64,000 bases of DNA from Chloroflexi bacterium HGW-Chloroflexi-10 (GTDB taxonomy: Bacteria; Chloroflexota; Anaerolineae; Anaerolineales; Anaerolineaceae), in NCBI GenBank assembly GCA_002840755.1, contig PHBZ01000021.1, positions 1 through 64,000 of the forward strand, read 5' to 3'. A model generated the notes under the pieces. That model was given only the letters and a program-made list of their open reading frames with translations. It made no database searches and was not told the DNA's origin. The position numbers were made by a program, and so were the translations under genes. This document shows, piece by piece, positions 17,013-25,614 of this stretch. Positions within the stretch are counted from its first letter, which is position 1, and every line of letters starts with the position of its first letter.

Positions 17013-18077
17013 ATGGAGAAAATTGATTATAAAACCGGGATTGAATCCCGAATGGTGCAAACCGATCGTTTGAACATGCATGTGTTATTTTCCGGAAATC
17101 CGGACGACACAGCAGTGATCTTTCTTCATGGCAACTTTTCGGCAGCCGTATACTGGCAGGATTTAATGCTATCTCTGCCGACCGGGTTTTATGGAATCGC
17201 ACCAGACCTGCGTGGTTATGGTTGGACCGAAGATAAATTAACCGATGCAACGCGAGGTGTACGGGATTGGGCAGATGACCTAATTGCGCTGATGCATACA
17301 TTGAAAATATCCACAGCTCATTTTGTGGGCTGGTCCCTGGGTGCCGCCCCAATCTACCGCATTTTAATTGATCATCCGGAAAAAATCCGCTCGATGACAC
17401 TGGTAGCGCCCGTATCGCCGTACGGTTTTGGCGGCACCAAAGGTTTGAATGGAGAAGCGGTTTATGCCGATTTTGCCGGTTGCGGCGGTGGGCTGGTTAA
17501 TCCGGATTTTATCCGCAGAATTGCTGATGGTGATCGCAGTGCCGATGACCCGAACTCACCCCGGAATATTATCAATACATTTTATTATGTGGCACCATTT
17601 CGAGCTGCTGAAGAAGAAGCGTTTCTCACCGGCAGTATGATGGAGAAAATTGGTCCGGAAAAATATCCGGGAGATTCAATACCTTCCGCTAATTGGCCGT
17701 TTGTTGGGCCTGGAAAATGGGGACCACTGAACGCCGGTTCGCCCAAATACTTAGTGGGAGAGGTATCCCAATTACTTGCTGTCCAGCCCAAAGCGCCAGT
17801 TTTATGGGTGCGGGGTGACAAAGATCAAATTGTCAGTGACCAATCATTTTTTGATATTCCAGTTTTGGGCAAATTGGGCTTTGTTCCCGGTTATCCTGGC
17901 GAGGATATCATTCCGGCACAACCGATGGTTGGTCAGACACGCGCAGTTTTGGAAGCCTATGTGGAAAATGGCGGACAATTTGTGGAACACGTGCTTGAGA
18001 ATACAGCACATGCTCCATTTATTGAAAAACCTGAGCAATTTAACGCGTTATTCCACACATTTTTAAAGTCAGTTTAA
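17013..18077 (+). CDS. Alpha/beta hydrolase
   Basis: A 354-residue alpha/beta-hydrolase-fold enzyme. It has the oxyanion region FLHGNFSA (37-44), the nucleophile elbow GWSLG with S108, an acid in WVRGDKD, and the histidine in ENTAHAPF near residue 323. A long segment between about 140 and 260 is probably an enlarged lid over the active site. ATG follows TGGAGGTG. In context, a lactone, enol-lactone, thioester or beta-diketone substrate is plausible; nothing in the sequence decides. Confidence 0.8.
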   Translation: MEKIDYKTGIESRMVQTDRLNMHVLFSGNPDDTAVIFLHGNFSAAVYWQDLMLSLPTGFYGIAPDLRGYGWTEDKLTDATRGVRDWADDLIALMHTLKISTAHFVGWSLGAAPIYRILIDHPEKIRSMTLVAPVSPYGFGGTKGLNGEAVYADFAGCGGGLVNPDFIRRIADGDRSADDPNSPRNIINTFYYVAPFRAAEEEAFLTGSMMEKIGPEKYPGDSIPSANWPFVGPGKWGPLNAGSPKYLVGEVSQLLAVQPKAPVLWVRGDKDQIVSDQSFFDIPVLGKLGFVPGYPGEDIIPAQPMVGQTRAVLEAYVENGGQFVEHVLENTAHAPFIEKPEQFNALFHTFLKSV

Positions 18078-18093
18078 GCGCACAGGAGAAACA

Positions 18094-19356
18094 ATGAATT
18101 CAAGAAAATTAGGTCGTGGTGTGGCAGTTGTTGGAGCAGGAATGAGCCGGTTTGGGGCATTTCCGGGTATGTCTTCCCGTGATCTGTTTGTGGAAGCATT
18201 CAAAGAAATGCGTACATCGGTAGATAAGGGATTTGATCCAAAAGATATTGGCGCTTTTTACCTGGGAAATTTCAGCGGTGATTTGTTTGAAGGTCAGGCA
18301 CACCTGGCTCCCATTCTGGCGAACTGGGTTGGCCTTTCGCCCATACCAGCAGTCCGTTTGGAAGGCGCTTGCGCAAGTTCGGGTGTTGCTTTTCGTGAAG
18401 GATTAATGGCAGTTGCTTCCGGTATGTATGACATGGTACTGGTGGGTGGAGTGGAAAAAATGACCGACCTACCCATCTCGGCCGTGACTGATTCTCTGGC
18501 GACTGCCGCTGACGTAACCTATGAGGTCTCAGCCGGATTCACTTTTCCCGGTTTTTACGCATCCATGGCAACAGCTTATATGCATGCGTATGGGGCGACA
18601 CCGGAAACATTTATGCGAGTTGGCATAAAAAACCATGAAAATGGCGCACTAAATGCCAAAGCCCAATTTGGACAGCGTATTCCGGATGTGATGGAGTCTA
18701 AAAAGGCGGCTGCGATTAAGAAGGGAAGACCCGTCCCTACCTGGGAAAATGAATTAGCCTTTCTCAGTGATGATCGGGCAAACCCGATGATAGCCTGGCC
18801 GATGCGATTATTTGACTGTTCACCGGTTTCGGATGGTGGTGTGGCCTTGCTGCTCGTCAGCGAAGAACTTGCGCGCCAGTTTACAGATAATCCTATTTTT
18901 GTGGCCGGATCTGGTGCAGCCAGTGATGGCGCTTTACACAGCCGCAGCACATTGTCCTCCATCCCATCGGCAAAAATTGCTTCGCAACAAGCCTATGAGA
19001 TGGCGGGTGTATCGCCACAGGATATCAAATTAGCTGAAGTACATGATTGTTTCACAATTGCTGAAATCATTGCTACCGAAGACCTGGGATTTTTTGAAGC
19101 AGGAAAAGGTTGGGTTGCCGCAGAAGAAGGTTTGACCGCACGGAATGGGTTGAAACCGATCAATGTTTCCGGTGGTTTAAAATCCAAAGGGCATCCGGTA
19201 GGCGCTTCCGGAGCAGGGCAAATCGTTGAAGTCTGGAAACAGCTGCGCGGGCAGGCCGGTGACCGCCAATTACCCAATTCGCCGGATTTGGGTCTGACCC
19301 ACAATGTAGGCGGCACTGGTCAAACCTGTGTTGTGAATATTTTTGAACGGAGATAA
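18094..19356 (+). CDS. Thiolase-family protein of the SCP-x/archaeal type
   Basis: A 420-residue thiolase. The nucleophile is C93 in GACASSG, the general bases are H317 in EVHDCF and H367 in GHPVGASG. The C-terminal Cys motif of FadA/PhaA enzymes (CxGGG) is replaced by HNVGG (403-407), as in SCP-x-type and archaeal acetoacetyl-CoA thiolases. Members of this group usually work with a DUF35 protein, and the next gene, 4 bp downstream, is one. Known DUF35-linked thiolases either condense acetyl-CoA, with channelling to HMG-CoA synthase in archaea, or act as aldolases/thiolases in steroid side-chain degradation. Direction here is unknown. Confidence 0.88.
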   Translation: MNSRKLGRGVAVVGAGMSRFGAFPGMSSRDLFVEAFKEMRTSVDKGFDPKDIGAFYLGNFSGDLFEGQAHLAPILANWVGLSPIPAVRLEGACASSGVAFREGLMAVASGMYDMVLVGGVEKMTDLPISAVTDSLATAADVTYEVSAGFTFPGFYASMATAYMHAYGATPETFMRVGIKNHENGALNAKAQFGQRIPDVMESKKAAAIKKGRPVPTWENELAFLSDDRANPMIAWPMRLFDCSPVSDGGVALLLVSEELARQFTDNPIFVAGSGAASDGALHSRSTLSSIPSAKIASQQAYEMAGVSPQDIKLAEVHDCFTIAEIIATEDLGFFEAGKGWVAAEEGLTARNGLKPINVSGGLKSKGHPVGASGAGQIVEVWKQLRGQAGDRQLPNSPDLGLTHNVGGTGQTCVVNIFERR

Positions 19357-19360
19357 CCCG

Positions 19361-19762
19361 ATGAGTATGACCAACTATTCTGCAAGTGAATATTTTACGG
19401 CATTGAAAGAGAAAAAAATAATCGGAAGCCGATGTTTGCAATGCGGGGCTGTGCATTTACCCCCGCGCGCCATCTGTGATTCTTGTTTCTCTGAGGCAAT
19501 GGAAGAAGTTGAATTCAGTGGTAAAGGTACATTGCAGGCTTATTCTGTAATATATGTCCCACCAACTGCGATGATTGCGGCTGGTTATGGGCGTGAAAAC
19601 CCTAACTGCGCGGGTATTGTTAAGCTGGATGAGGGACCCATGGTCAGTGCGCAAATTTTGGGAATGGATGTAGCTCACCCCCAGTCCATCCAGATTGGCA
19701 CTTCTCTACAAGCAGCTTTTGTGGAGCGTGGTGAGCATGTGTTTTTGGCTTTTGAGGCATAA
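19361..19762 (+). CDS. DUF35 / OB-fold protein with rubredoxin-like zinc ribbon, thiolase partner
   Basis: A 133-residue protein. The N-terminal zinc ribbon has C25-x2-C28 and C39-x2-C42, followed by an OB-fold from about residue 50 with GKGTLQAYSV. This is the standard DUF35 architecture. Such proteins form complexes with SCP-x-type thiolases and stabilise or link them to partner enzymes. The start is the ATG 4 bp after the thiolase stop, preceded by CGGAGA; a further ATG two codons later is possible. Confidence 0.9.
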   Translation: MSMTNYSASEYFTALKEKKIIGSRCLQCGAVHLPPRAICDSCFSEAMEEVEFSGKGTLQAYSVIYVPPTAMIAAGYGRENPNCAGIVKLDEGPMVSAQILGMDVAHPQSIQIGTSLQAAFVERGEHVFLAFEA

Positions 19763-19777
19763 ACAGGACAATTTTTC

Positions 19778-20587
19778 ATGCCAACTATTTCTGTAAATGG
19801 TGTTCAACTCTATTATGAAATCCATGGTCCGGTGAATGCTGATTTGCTGGTGCTCTCGAATGGCATTTTAATGAGTACAGCGAGTTGGGCAAACCAGGTT
19901 TCCCTCTTATCGCGGTTTTTCCGGGTGTTAGTGTATGACTGCCGGGGTATGTGGCAGTCAGAACATCCTTCAGGGCCGTACAGCATGGAAACCCATGCCG
20001 ATGATCTGGCCGGACTACTGGAAGAGTTGGGATATGAAAAGGCACATATAGCCGGCATATCATACGGTTCTGAAATCTCGATGATGTTTGCATTGAAATA
20101 CCCTGAGCGGACGCTTTCTTTGTTTGTTGCCGATGGTGTTTCCGAGATTGACCCATTACTACAGGCACAATGTGAAACCTGGGTTACAGCGGCGCAACGT
20201 AAGGATGCACATTTATTATTACAGGTAACGACACCGTTTAATTTTTCTAACCAATGGATTATAAAAAACCCGAAAATTCTGGCGGCATTAGAAGAAAAAT
20301 ATAAGCAGCTGGATTTTGAGGCTTTTTTGCATTTGATGGATAGTTTTTTTGGACTCAATATTACCCACCGGTTAGAAGAGATTCGCTGCCCGACTATGGT
20401 GTTGGTGGGTGAATTGGATATTCTAAAATCAAGGGCTTATGCCGAGAGAATAGCCAGAGCGATAAAGGATTCAGAATATTTGGTGATTCCCAATGCGGCT
20501 CATGCTGTCTGTTTTGAACAACCGGCTGCATTCAATAGTGCACTGTTGGGCTTTATAACGAAAAATCAAGGTGAGAAAAAAATATGA
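19778..20587 (+). CDS. Alpha/beta hydrolase, 3-oxoadipate enol-lactonase-like
   Basis: A 269-residue alpha/beta hydrolase. Motifs: LSNGIL (oxyanion), GISYG with S95, VGELDIL (acid) and NAAHAVCFEQP (His). Size and motif spacing fit the enol-lactonase (PcaD)/BioH group more closely than the first hydrolase of the cluster. Its stop overlaps the start of the MaoC gene (ATGA), so the two are translationally coupled. Ring-lactone or ester opening before CoA activation is a plausible role. Confidence 0.8.
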   Translation: MPTISVNGVQLYYEIHGPVNADLLVLSNGILMSTASWANQVSLLSRFFRVLVYDCRGMWQSEHPSGPYSMETHADDLAGLLEELGYEKAHIAGISYGSEISMMFALKYPERTLSLFVADGVSEIDPLLQAQCETWVTAAQRKDAHLLLQVTTPFNFSNQWIIKNPKILAALEEKYKQLDFEAFLHLMDSFFGLNITHRLEEIRCPTMVLVGELDILKSRAYAERIARAIKDSEYLVIPNAAHAVCFEQPAAFNSALLGFITKNQGEKKI

Positions 20588-21012
20588 ATTACCCCAATCA
20601 ATTTCGCTCAGGAGATAAAGCGCGCTTTTCCAAAACGATTACGGAGAGCGATGTTTCTCTCTTTGCCGGGTTGGTAGGTGATTTTCATCCAAAACACATT
20701 AACGCAGTGTTTGGTGCGCAAACCGCAGCAGGTAAACGGGTAGCGCAGCATGCACTTATGATGGGATTAGTGAATGCAGTTCTGCAAAACCAGTTGCCGG
20801 GCGTTGCTTTTGAATTATTACGGCAGCAAGCTGAATTTTTAACACCGGTTTGTATCGGCGATACAGTCACAGCTATTGTTGAGATAGTTAATTGGCAGCC
20901 TGAGAAGCGATTGATCACATTAAAGACACTGGTTGTAAACCAGGATAATGTTGAAATTCTGACTGGAGAGGCTGTAATGATTTCACAGGTTCCCCTCCAG
21001 GATAAAAGTTGA
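20584..21012 (+). CDS. MaoC-like hotdog-fold dehydratase/hydratase
   Basis: A 142-residue single-hotdog protein. The hydratase-2 motif reads VGDFHPKHIN near residues 32-41: the catalytic Asp and the later His are kept, while the usual Asn between them is His. The segment GKRVAQHALMMGL matches the conserved region after the motif. (R)-specific enoyl-CoA hydratase or 3-hydroxyacyl-CoA dehydratase activity is expected, pairing with the SDR and thiolase to make most of a beta-oxidation turn. Last enzyme gene before the importer genes. Confidence 0.85.
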   Translation: MNYPNQFRSGDKARFSKTITESDVSLFAGLVGDFHPKHINAVFGAQTAAGKRVAQHALMMGLVNAVLQNQLPGVAFELLRQQAEFLTPVCIGDTVTAIVEIVNWQPEKRLITLKTLVVNQDNVEILTGEAVMISQVPLQDKS

Positions 21013-21135
21013 ACTACTGATTGAAAAACGTATCACGGAAAGGAGGATTGTATACACCCGAAAGATGTAGTCCAAATGTACCCGTTCAAGAGAAAAATCA
21101 CTAAAATTAGATTTGATTCAAGGAGAAAAAAAGAA

Positions 21136-22533
21136 ATGAAGAAGTGGCTAAGTTTCGTTAGTTTAATCGTTGCCTTATCCATGCTGTTAAGTGCCTGTGT
21201 TTCTCAGGTTACACCCACAGCTGAGGTAGTACAGCCGACTGATGTACCGGTTGAAGCTACTGCAGTGCCCGTTGAACCCACAGCAGTCCCCGAAGTAGTA
21301 GAACAACCCACCGAAGAACCAGTTGCTGAATTGGGACCCGTTTTGAAAATTGGACAGATCGGCATGATGTCCGGTGCGATGTCCTTATATGGTTTACAAC
21401 AGACCCGCGGTTTTGAATTGGGTTTGGAATATGCCTCCAATGGTCAGAAGGATGCCGATGGACGTTGGATCATTGCCGGTCGTCCGGTTGAAGTACTTGT
21501 TCGTGATGATGAAGGCAATCCAGAAAAAGGTGTGCAATTAGCTCGCGAGTTGATCGAGAGCGAAGGCGTTGAAATTTTGCAGGGACCGGTTGCCTCGGCT
21601 GTCGCTGTGGCTTTGACCACCATTGCCCTGGAAAATAAAATGATCTTAATGGTTGACCCGGCTGCCTCCGCCTTTACAACTGGCGCCAATTTCAATCCAT
21701 ACGTTTTCCGTACAGCCCGCACTAATTTCGACGATACATTGGTTATTGCGAAATACCTGGTGGAAAATGTTGGCAAGAAATTTGCTCATATTGGGATCGA
21801 CAGTGCCTTTGGGCAGGGTTCCGGAGTGGCGTTGAAATATTCTGTGGAAAAATTCGGCGGCGAAGTGGTTGCCGATATCTATGCACCTGGTGATACAACT
21901 GATTTCACCCCCTATATCCAGTCCGCAATGGATTCCGGCGCTGACTGCCTCTTCCTGACCTGGGCAGGTACCGGATATGTGACGCTATTCCAGCAATTGG
22001 CTGATTTGGGAGCACTGGATGTAATGCGCGTAGCTACCGGTTATGGTGACAACGCCTCCTTTGCCGCAGTGTATGGTTCCGCGATTGATCAGATTGGTTT
22101 GAATGTCTATCATTACACCGTTCCTGAAAATCCGATTAACGATTGGTTGACTGAGAAACACATGGAACGTTTCAATGAGCCTCCTGATCTTTTCACTGCC
22201 GGCGGTATGGCTTCTGCATTGGCTTTAGCCCAAGCATTGGAAGAAACCGGTGGAGACGCCTCTGGTGATGCATTGATCCCCGTTTTGGAAGGGATGAAAT
22301 TTGAAGGCCCGAAAGGCACCTATCATATTCGCCCGGAAGATCATGTCTGTGAACAACCGATGAATGTTCTCAAACTGGTTAATATCGATCCTGACCTGAA
22401 TGATGATGGTGTAAATGAATACCAATTCTTTGAGACCGTCTATGTAAGCGCTTATGACGAATTGGGTGTGCCGTGTACGTTAGTTGGTGAGTACGCTGAT
22501 CGCTGCGGTGATCTCCCCACCATACCCCAGTAG
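21136..22533 (+). CDS. LivK-type substrate-binding lipoprotein
   Basis: A 465-residue periplasmic-binding protein of the branched-chain amino acid/amide family (Peripla_BP_6). A signal peptide ends in the lipobox LLSAC (Cys at 22). It is followed by about 45 residues rich in Pro, Thr, Val and Glu, a flexible tether, and then the binding domain from LKIGQIGMMSG. I start at the ATG after AAGGAG; 20 upstream codons are dropped. LivK-like proteins bind branched-chain amino acids, amides, urea, aromatic acids or short carboxylates. The neighbouring CoA enzymes favour a carboxylic acid or amide. The 123 bp upstream holds no gene. Confidence 0.88.
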   Translation: MKKWLSFVSLIVALSMLLSACVSQVTPTAEVVQPTDVPVEATAVPVEPTAVPEVVEQPTEEPVAELGPVLKIGQIGMMSGAMSLYGLQQTRGFELGLEYASNGQKDADGRWIIAGRPVEVLVRDDEGNPEKGVQLARELIESEGVEILQGPVASAVAVALTTIALENKMILMVDPAASAFTTGANFNPYVFRTARTNFDDTLVIAKYLVENVGKKFAHIGIDSAFGQGSGVALKYSVEKFGGEVVADIYAPGDTTDFTPYIQSAMDSGADCLFLTWAGTGYVTLFQQLADLGALDVMRVATGYGDNASFAAVYGSAIDQIGLNVYHYTVPENPINDWLTEKHMERFNEPPDLFTAGGMASALALAQALEETGGDASGDALIPVLEGMKFEGPKGTYHIRPEDHVCEQPMNVLKLVNIDPDLNDDGVNEYQFFETVYVSAYDELGVPCTLVGEYADRCGDLPTIPQ

Positions 22534-22547
22534 TTCATTCCTCAACA

Positions 22548-22572
22548 GAGGGAGGAGACCCACTCCTCCCTC
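22548..22572 (+). promoter_or_regulatory. Intercistronic hairpin between livK- and livG-type genes
   Basis: GAGGGAGGAG (22548-22557) pairs perfectly with CTCCTCCCTC (22563-22572) around a 5-nt loop, 14 bp after the stop of the binding-protein gene. No T-run follows directly, only a T-rich stretch from 22580. Such hairpins after binding-protein genes protect the upstream mRNA or attenuate the downstream genes, giving more binding protein than membrane subunits. Confidence 0.7.
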
Positions 22573-22602
22573 CAATATCATCTTTTTATTTAAGGAGTGC
22601 CG

Positions 22603-23394
22603 ATGAATTCTGACGAAGAAATCATTCTCGCGGCGAAAAATTTACGAAAAGAATTTGGTGGGCTGGTTGCAGTAGAGGACGTCAGTGTTGAGATTAAAGC
22701 CCATACTTTGCATTCTATTATTGGACCGAATGGCGCGGGAAAAACGACACTTTTTAATCTTCTCAGTGGCGTATTAAAACCAACTCGTGGTCAGGTGATT
22801 TTTAAAGGACAGGATATTACCCACTATCCACCTCACCGGATTGCGCATCTTGGTATTGGCCGTTCTTTTCAAATCACCAATATTTTTCAGAATTTATCTG
22901 TTCTGGAAAATGTAAGACTTGCTGCTCAGGCACTGGGAAAGGATAATTTTAAATTATTCCAGGATGTAAAGAAATTTTCACGCTATGAAGAAAAAGCAAT
23001 ATCTGTGTTGGAAATCGTAGGACTTAAAGGGCGTGAAAAAATGGATGCACGCAACCTGGCGCATGGTGAGAAACGAAAATTAGAGCTGGGTATAATGCTG
23101 GCTGCAGATCCTCAAGTTCTATTGCTTGATGAACCAACTGCAGGAATGTCTTCTGAACAAGTGCCGGCTCTATTGGAAATTATTCATTCAATTATGTCTT
23201 TAGGGGACAAAACTATTGTCCTGGTAGAACATCGGATGGACATGGTAATGAGCATTTCAGATCGGGTAACCGTTATGCATTTGGGAAACCTGTTAGCTGA
23301 AGGGACGCCGCAAGAAATCGCTGCCGATCAAACAGTACAATCCGCTTACCTGGGGGATTTGTATGGGGATCTTTCTTCAAAGGTGGAGGCGTGA
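22603..23394 (+). CDS. LivG-type ABC transporter ATP-binding protein
   Basis: A 263-residue ABC ATPase. Walker A is GPNGAGKTT and Walker B is VLLLDEPTAGM. The signature region reads LAHGEKRKLELG, the altered form usual in LivG (LSYGxQR). The ATG at 22603 lies 5 nt after AAGGAG; a GTG two codons earlier falls inside that ribosome-binding site and is rejected. It energises the importer together with the LivF-type gene 1 bp downstream. Confidence 0.9.
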   Translation: MNSDEEIILAAKNLRKEFGGLVAVEDVSVEIKAHTLHSIIGPNGAGKTTLFNLLSGVLKPTRGQVIFKGQDITHYPPHRIAHLGIGRSFQITNIFQNLSVLENVRLAAQALGKDNFKLFQDVKKFSRYEEKAISVLEIVGLKGREKMDARNLAHGEKRKLELGIMLAADPQVLLLDEPTAGMSSEQVPALLEIIHSIMSLGDKTIVLVEHRMDMVMSISDRVTVMHLGNLLAEGTPQEIAADQTVQSAYLGDLYGDLSSKVEA

Positions 23395-23395
23395 C

Positions 23396-24127
23396 ATGAC
23401 CGATAATATTCTGGAAGTTCAACAAATACACACCTTTATAGGTCAATTCCATATCCTTGAAGGTGTTTCTGTGAATGTTCATCGGGGAGCTATTACCGTT
23501 TTATTAGGTCGTAATGGCGCTGGTAAAACAACTACGCTTAAATCAATCATTGGGCTTACTCCGCCACGTTCCGGTAGTGTTGTTTTGGATGGGATGGAGA
23601 TTCAGGGCAAGCGGGCTTTTGATATTGCAAACCTAGGAATCGGATATGTTCCCGAACATCGCGCAATTTTTCGAAATCTTTCGGTTGGAGAGAATTTGAA
23701 AATTGCCGAAAGAAAAAAAGGTGATTTTGATAGCAAGGAAGAATTTATTTTTGAATTATTTCCGGATTTGAAACGGTTGATTAAATTGCCTGGAAATCAC
23801 CTCTCCGGAGGACAACAACAAATGTTAGCGGTTGCGCGCGCGCTTGTACCCGATAATAAATTGCTATTAATTGATGAACCCAGTGAAGGGCTTGCTCCTA
23901 TACTCATTCAGCAAATGATGGAAGCTATTCGATATCTCAGTTTAAAAACAACTGTTTTATTAGTTGAACAAAACTTCTTTATGGCCAGTAAACTGGCGGA
24001 ATATTATTACATCATTGACGATGGACTCAGTGTGCAAAATGGAAAAATGACGGAACTTGTTGAGGATACAGAGACTATCCACCGGTATTTGGGCACCGCT
24101 GTTGGCACTGTGGGAGGTGTGAAATGA
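23396..24127 (+). CDS. LivF-type ABC transporter ATP-binding protein
   Basis: A 243-residue ABC ATPase with Walker A GRNGAGKTT, signature LSGGQQQMLA and Walker B LLLIDEPSEGLAP. The DEPSEGLAP form is characteristic of LivF. The chosen ATG follows the upstream stop by 1 bp and is preceded by GGTGGAGG. Its stop overlaps the permease start as ATGA. Confidence 0.9.
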   Translation: MTDNILEVQQIHTFIGQFHILEGVSVNVHRGAITVLLGRNGAGKTTTLKSIIGLTPPRSGSVVLDGMEIQGKRAFDIANLGIGYVPEHRAIFRNLSVGENLKIAERKKGDFDSKEEFIFELFPDLKRLIKLPGNHLSGGQQQMLAVARALVPDNKLLLIDEPSEGLAPILIQQMMEAIRYLSLKTTVLLVEQNFFMASKLAEYYYIIDDGLSVQNGKMTELVEDTETIHRYLGTAVGTVGGVK

Positions 24128-25611
24128 AAAACTTTTGGAGAACAAACAGTACCTGGCTAATTGTTTTTCTGGTTTTACTGGTCCTTGCGGTGTTTGGATT
24201 TAGCAGTATGGGGCAAACATCATTTGTACGGACAACGCTTTCAGGGTTAACCTTAGGCGCTCTGTATTTCATGGTGGCGTCCGGGTTAACGCTAGTATTT
24301 GGATTGATGGATGTGCTTAATTTTGCTCACGGCACCACGTTTATGGTTGGCGCGTATATGGGATGGCAATTTTTTACCAATCCCACTTTTTTGTTTGGCA
24401 TTGCACCATTAATTCTGGCTTTTTTGGCAGGGATCAATGCCGGCACACCACTTCAATTTTGGATTACCCGCCTAGATATACCCGAAAAATTTCAAGGTTG
24501 GGTTAAAAATGGTTTATCCCTGGTTGGAATTCTGGTTGGTGTATTGAGTGTTTGGGGTGTGGATATTCTAGGGTTGGCACAGACTGCGTTGGTGGCAATC
24601 ACTGCAGATGCTAATCCATTGGCAGAGATTTCGGCACAGATACCACTCTCTGAATTCTGGTACCGACCATTTCTGGCGCTTATTTCCGGATTGCTTTTAG
24701 CTATTGCGATGGCTGGCCCAGGCGATAAAACCAAAATTGTTTCCAGAGAAACCAGTTGGCGCATATGGATTACTGTTGGTGTGCTCCTGGTCATAACGTT
24801 TGTTTCTGTATTAATTCGAGAGAGTGCACCACAAGCTGTTTTATTAATGAATGCAGATTTACGTTTTGTGTTAGCGCTTTTGGTGGGAATTCTGACAGGT
24901 GTTGGGCTTGGGGCAGCCATGGAGATTACCCTGATTCGCCCCTTATATGTGCGCCCAATGTATCAGGTACTGGTCACACTTGGAATTGCGTACGTTTTCA
25001 AAGAGCTGATTCAGTTATTATGGCAACCATTGGCCTACCAGATGAGCCGCCCACCATTATTTTCACAGCCGGGAAAAGCTGAAAATATGCTGGCCTGGTT
25101 TCAGACGCATAATACTACAGTGGATATCTGGGGTGTGACATTCCCAAGTTATCGTTTGTTTATCATTTTGTTAGGCGTATTGATGCTGATCGGTCTGGCG
25201 ATTCTAATGAAATACACTCGATTTGGCATGATCATCCGCGCAGGCGTGCAGGACCGACAAATGGTTGAAGCGTTGGGGATTAATGTGCGTAAAGTATTCA
25301 CAACGGTTTTTGCATTGGGTGCTGGTTTGGCCGCCCTGGGGGGGATTGGTGCGGCTCCTTTTATACCTGTTCAACCGAACATGGGTGATGCATTCCAATT
25401 ACAAGGCTTCATTGTTGTGGTCATTGGCGGCATGGGCAGCTATGGTGGTGCAGCTATCGGCGCAATTTTATTAGGGATGGCACGTGCGTTTGGGGATTAT
25501 CTGGCTTTGAAGTTCTCTTTATCTCCAGCTATTTCCGAAGCCAGTACGGTTATCATCATGGCCATTGTTTTAATTGTCCGCCCTTCCGGGTTGTTTGGAA
25601 AGAAGGAGTAG
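24124..25611 (+). CDS. LivH-type permease with a large internal insertion
   Basis: A 495-residue inner-membrane permease; LivH proteins are usually about 290-300 residues. The family core is present: LTLGALYFMVASGLTLVFGLMDVLNFAHG near 40-70, IRPLYVRPMYQVLVTLGIA near 275, and a C-terminal VIGGMGSYGGAAIGAIL region. Between about residues 86 and 250 there is an extra block of some 165 residues with several hydrophobic segments and two soluble loops. Reading frame and codon pattern continue smoothly across it, so it is not an obvious assembly artefact. Start overlaps the LivF stop by 4 bp. Confidence 0.88.
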   Translation: MKNFWRTNSTWLIVFLVLLVLAVFGFSSMGQTSFVRTTLSGLTLGALYFMVASGLTLVFGLMDVLNFAHGTTFMVGAYMGWQFFTNPTFLFGIAPLILAFLAGINAGTPLQFWITRLDIPEKFQGWVKNGLSLVGILVGVLSVWGVDILGLAQTALVAITADANPLAEISAQIPLSEFWYRPFLALISGLLLAIAMAGPGDKTKIVSRETSWRIWITVGVLLVITFVSVLIRESAPQAVLLMNADLRFVLALLVGILTGVGLGAAMEITLIRPLYVRPMYQVLVTLGIAYVFKELIQLLWQPLAYQMSRPPLFSQPGKAENMLAWFQTHNTTVDIWGVTFPSYRLFIILLGVLMLIGLAILMKYTRFGMIIRAGVQDRQMVEALGINVRKVFTTVFALGAGLAALGGIGAAPFIPVQPNMGDAFQLQGFIVVVIGGMGSYGGAAIGAILLGMARAFGDYLALKFSLSPAISEASTVIIMAIVLIVRPSGLFGKKE

Positions 25612-25614
25612 CTC

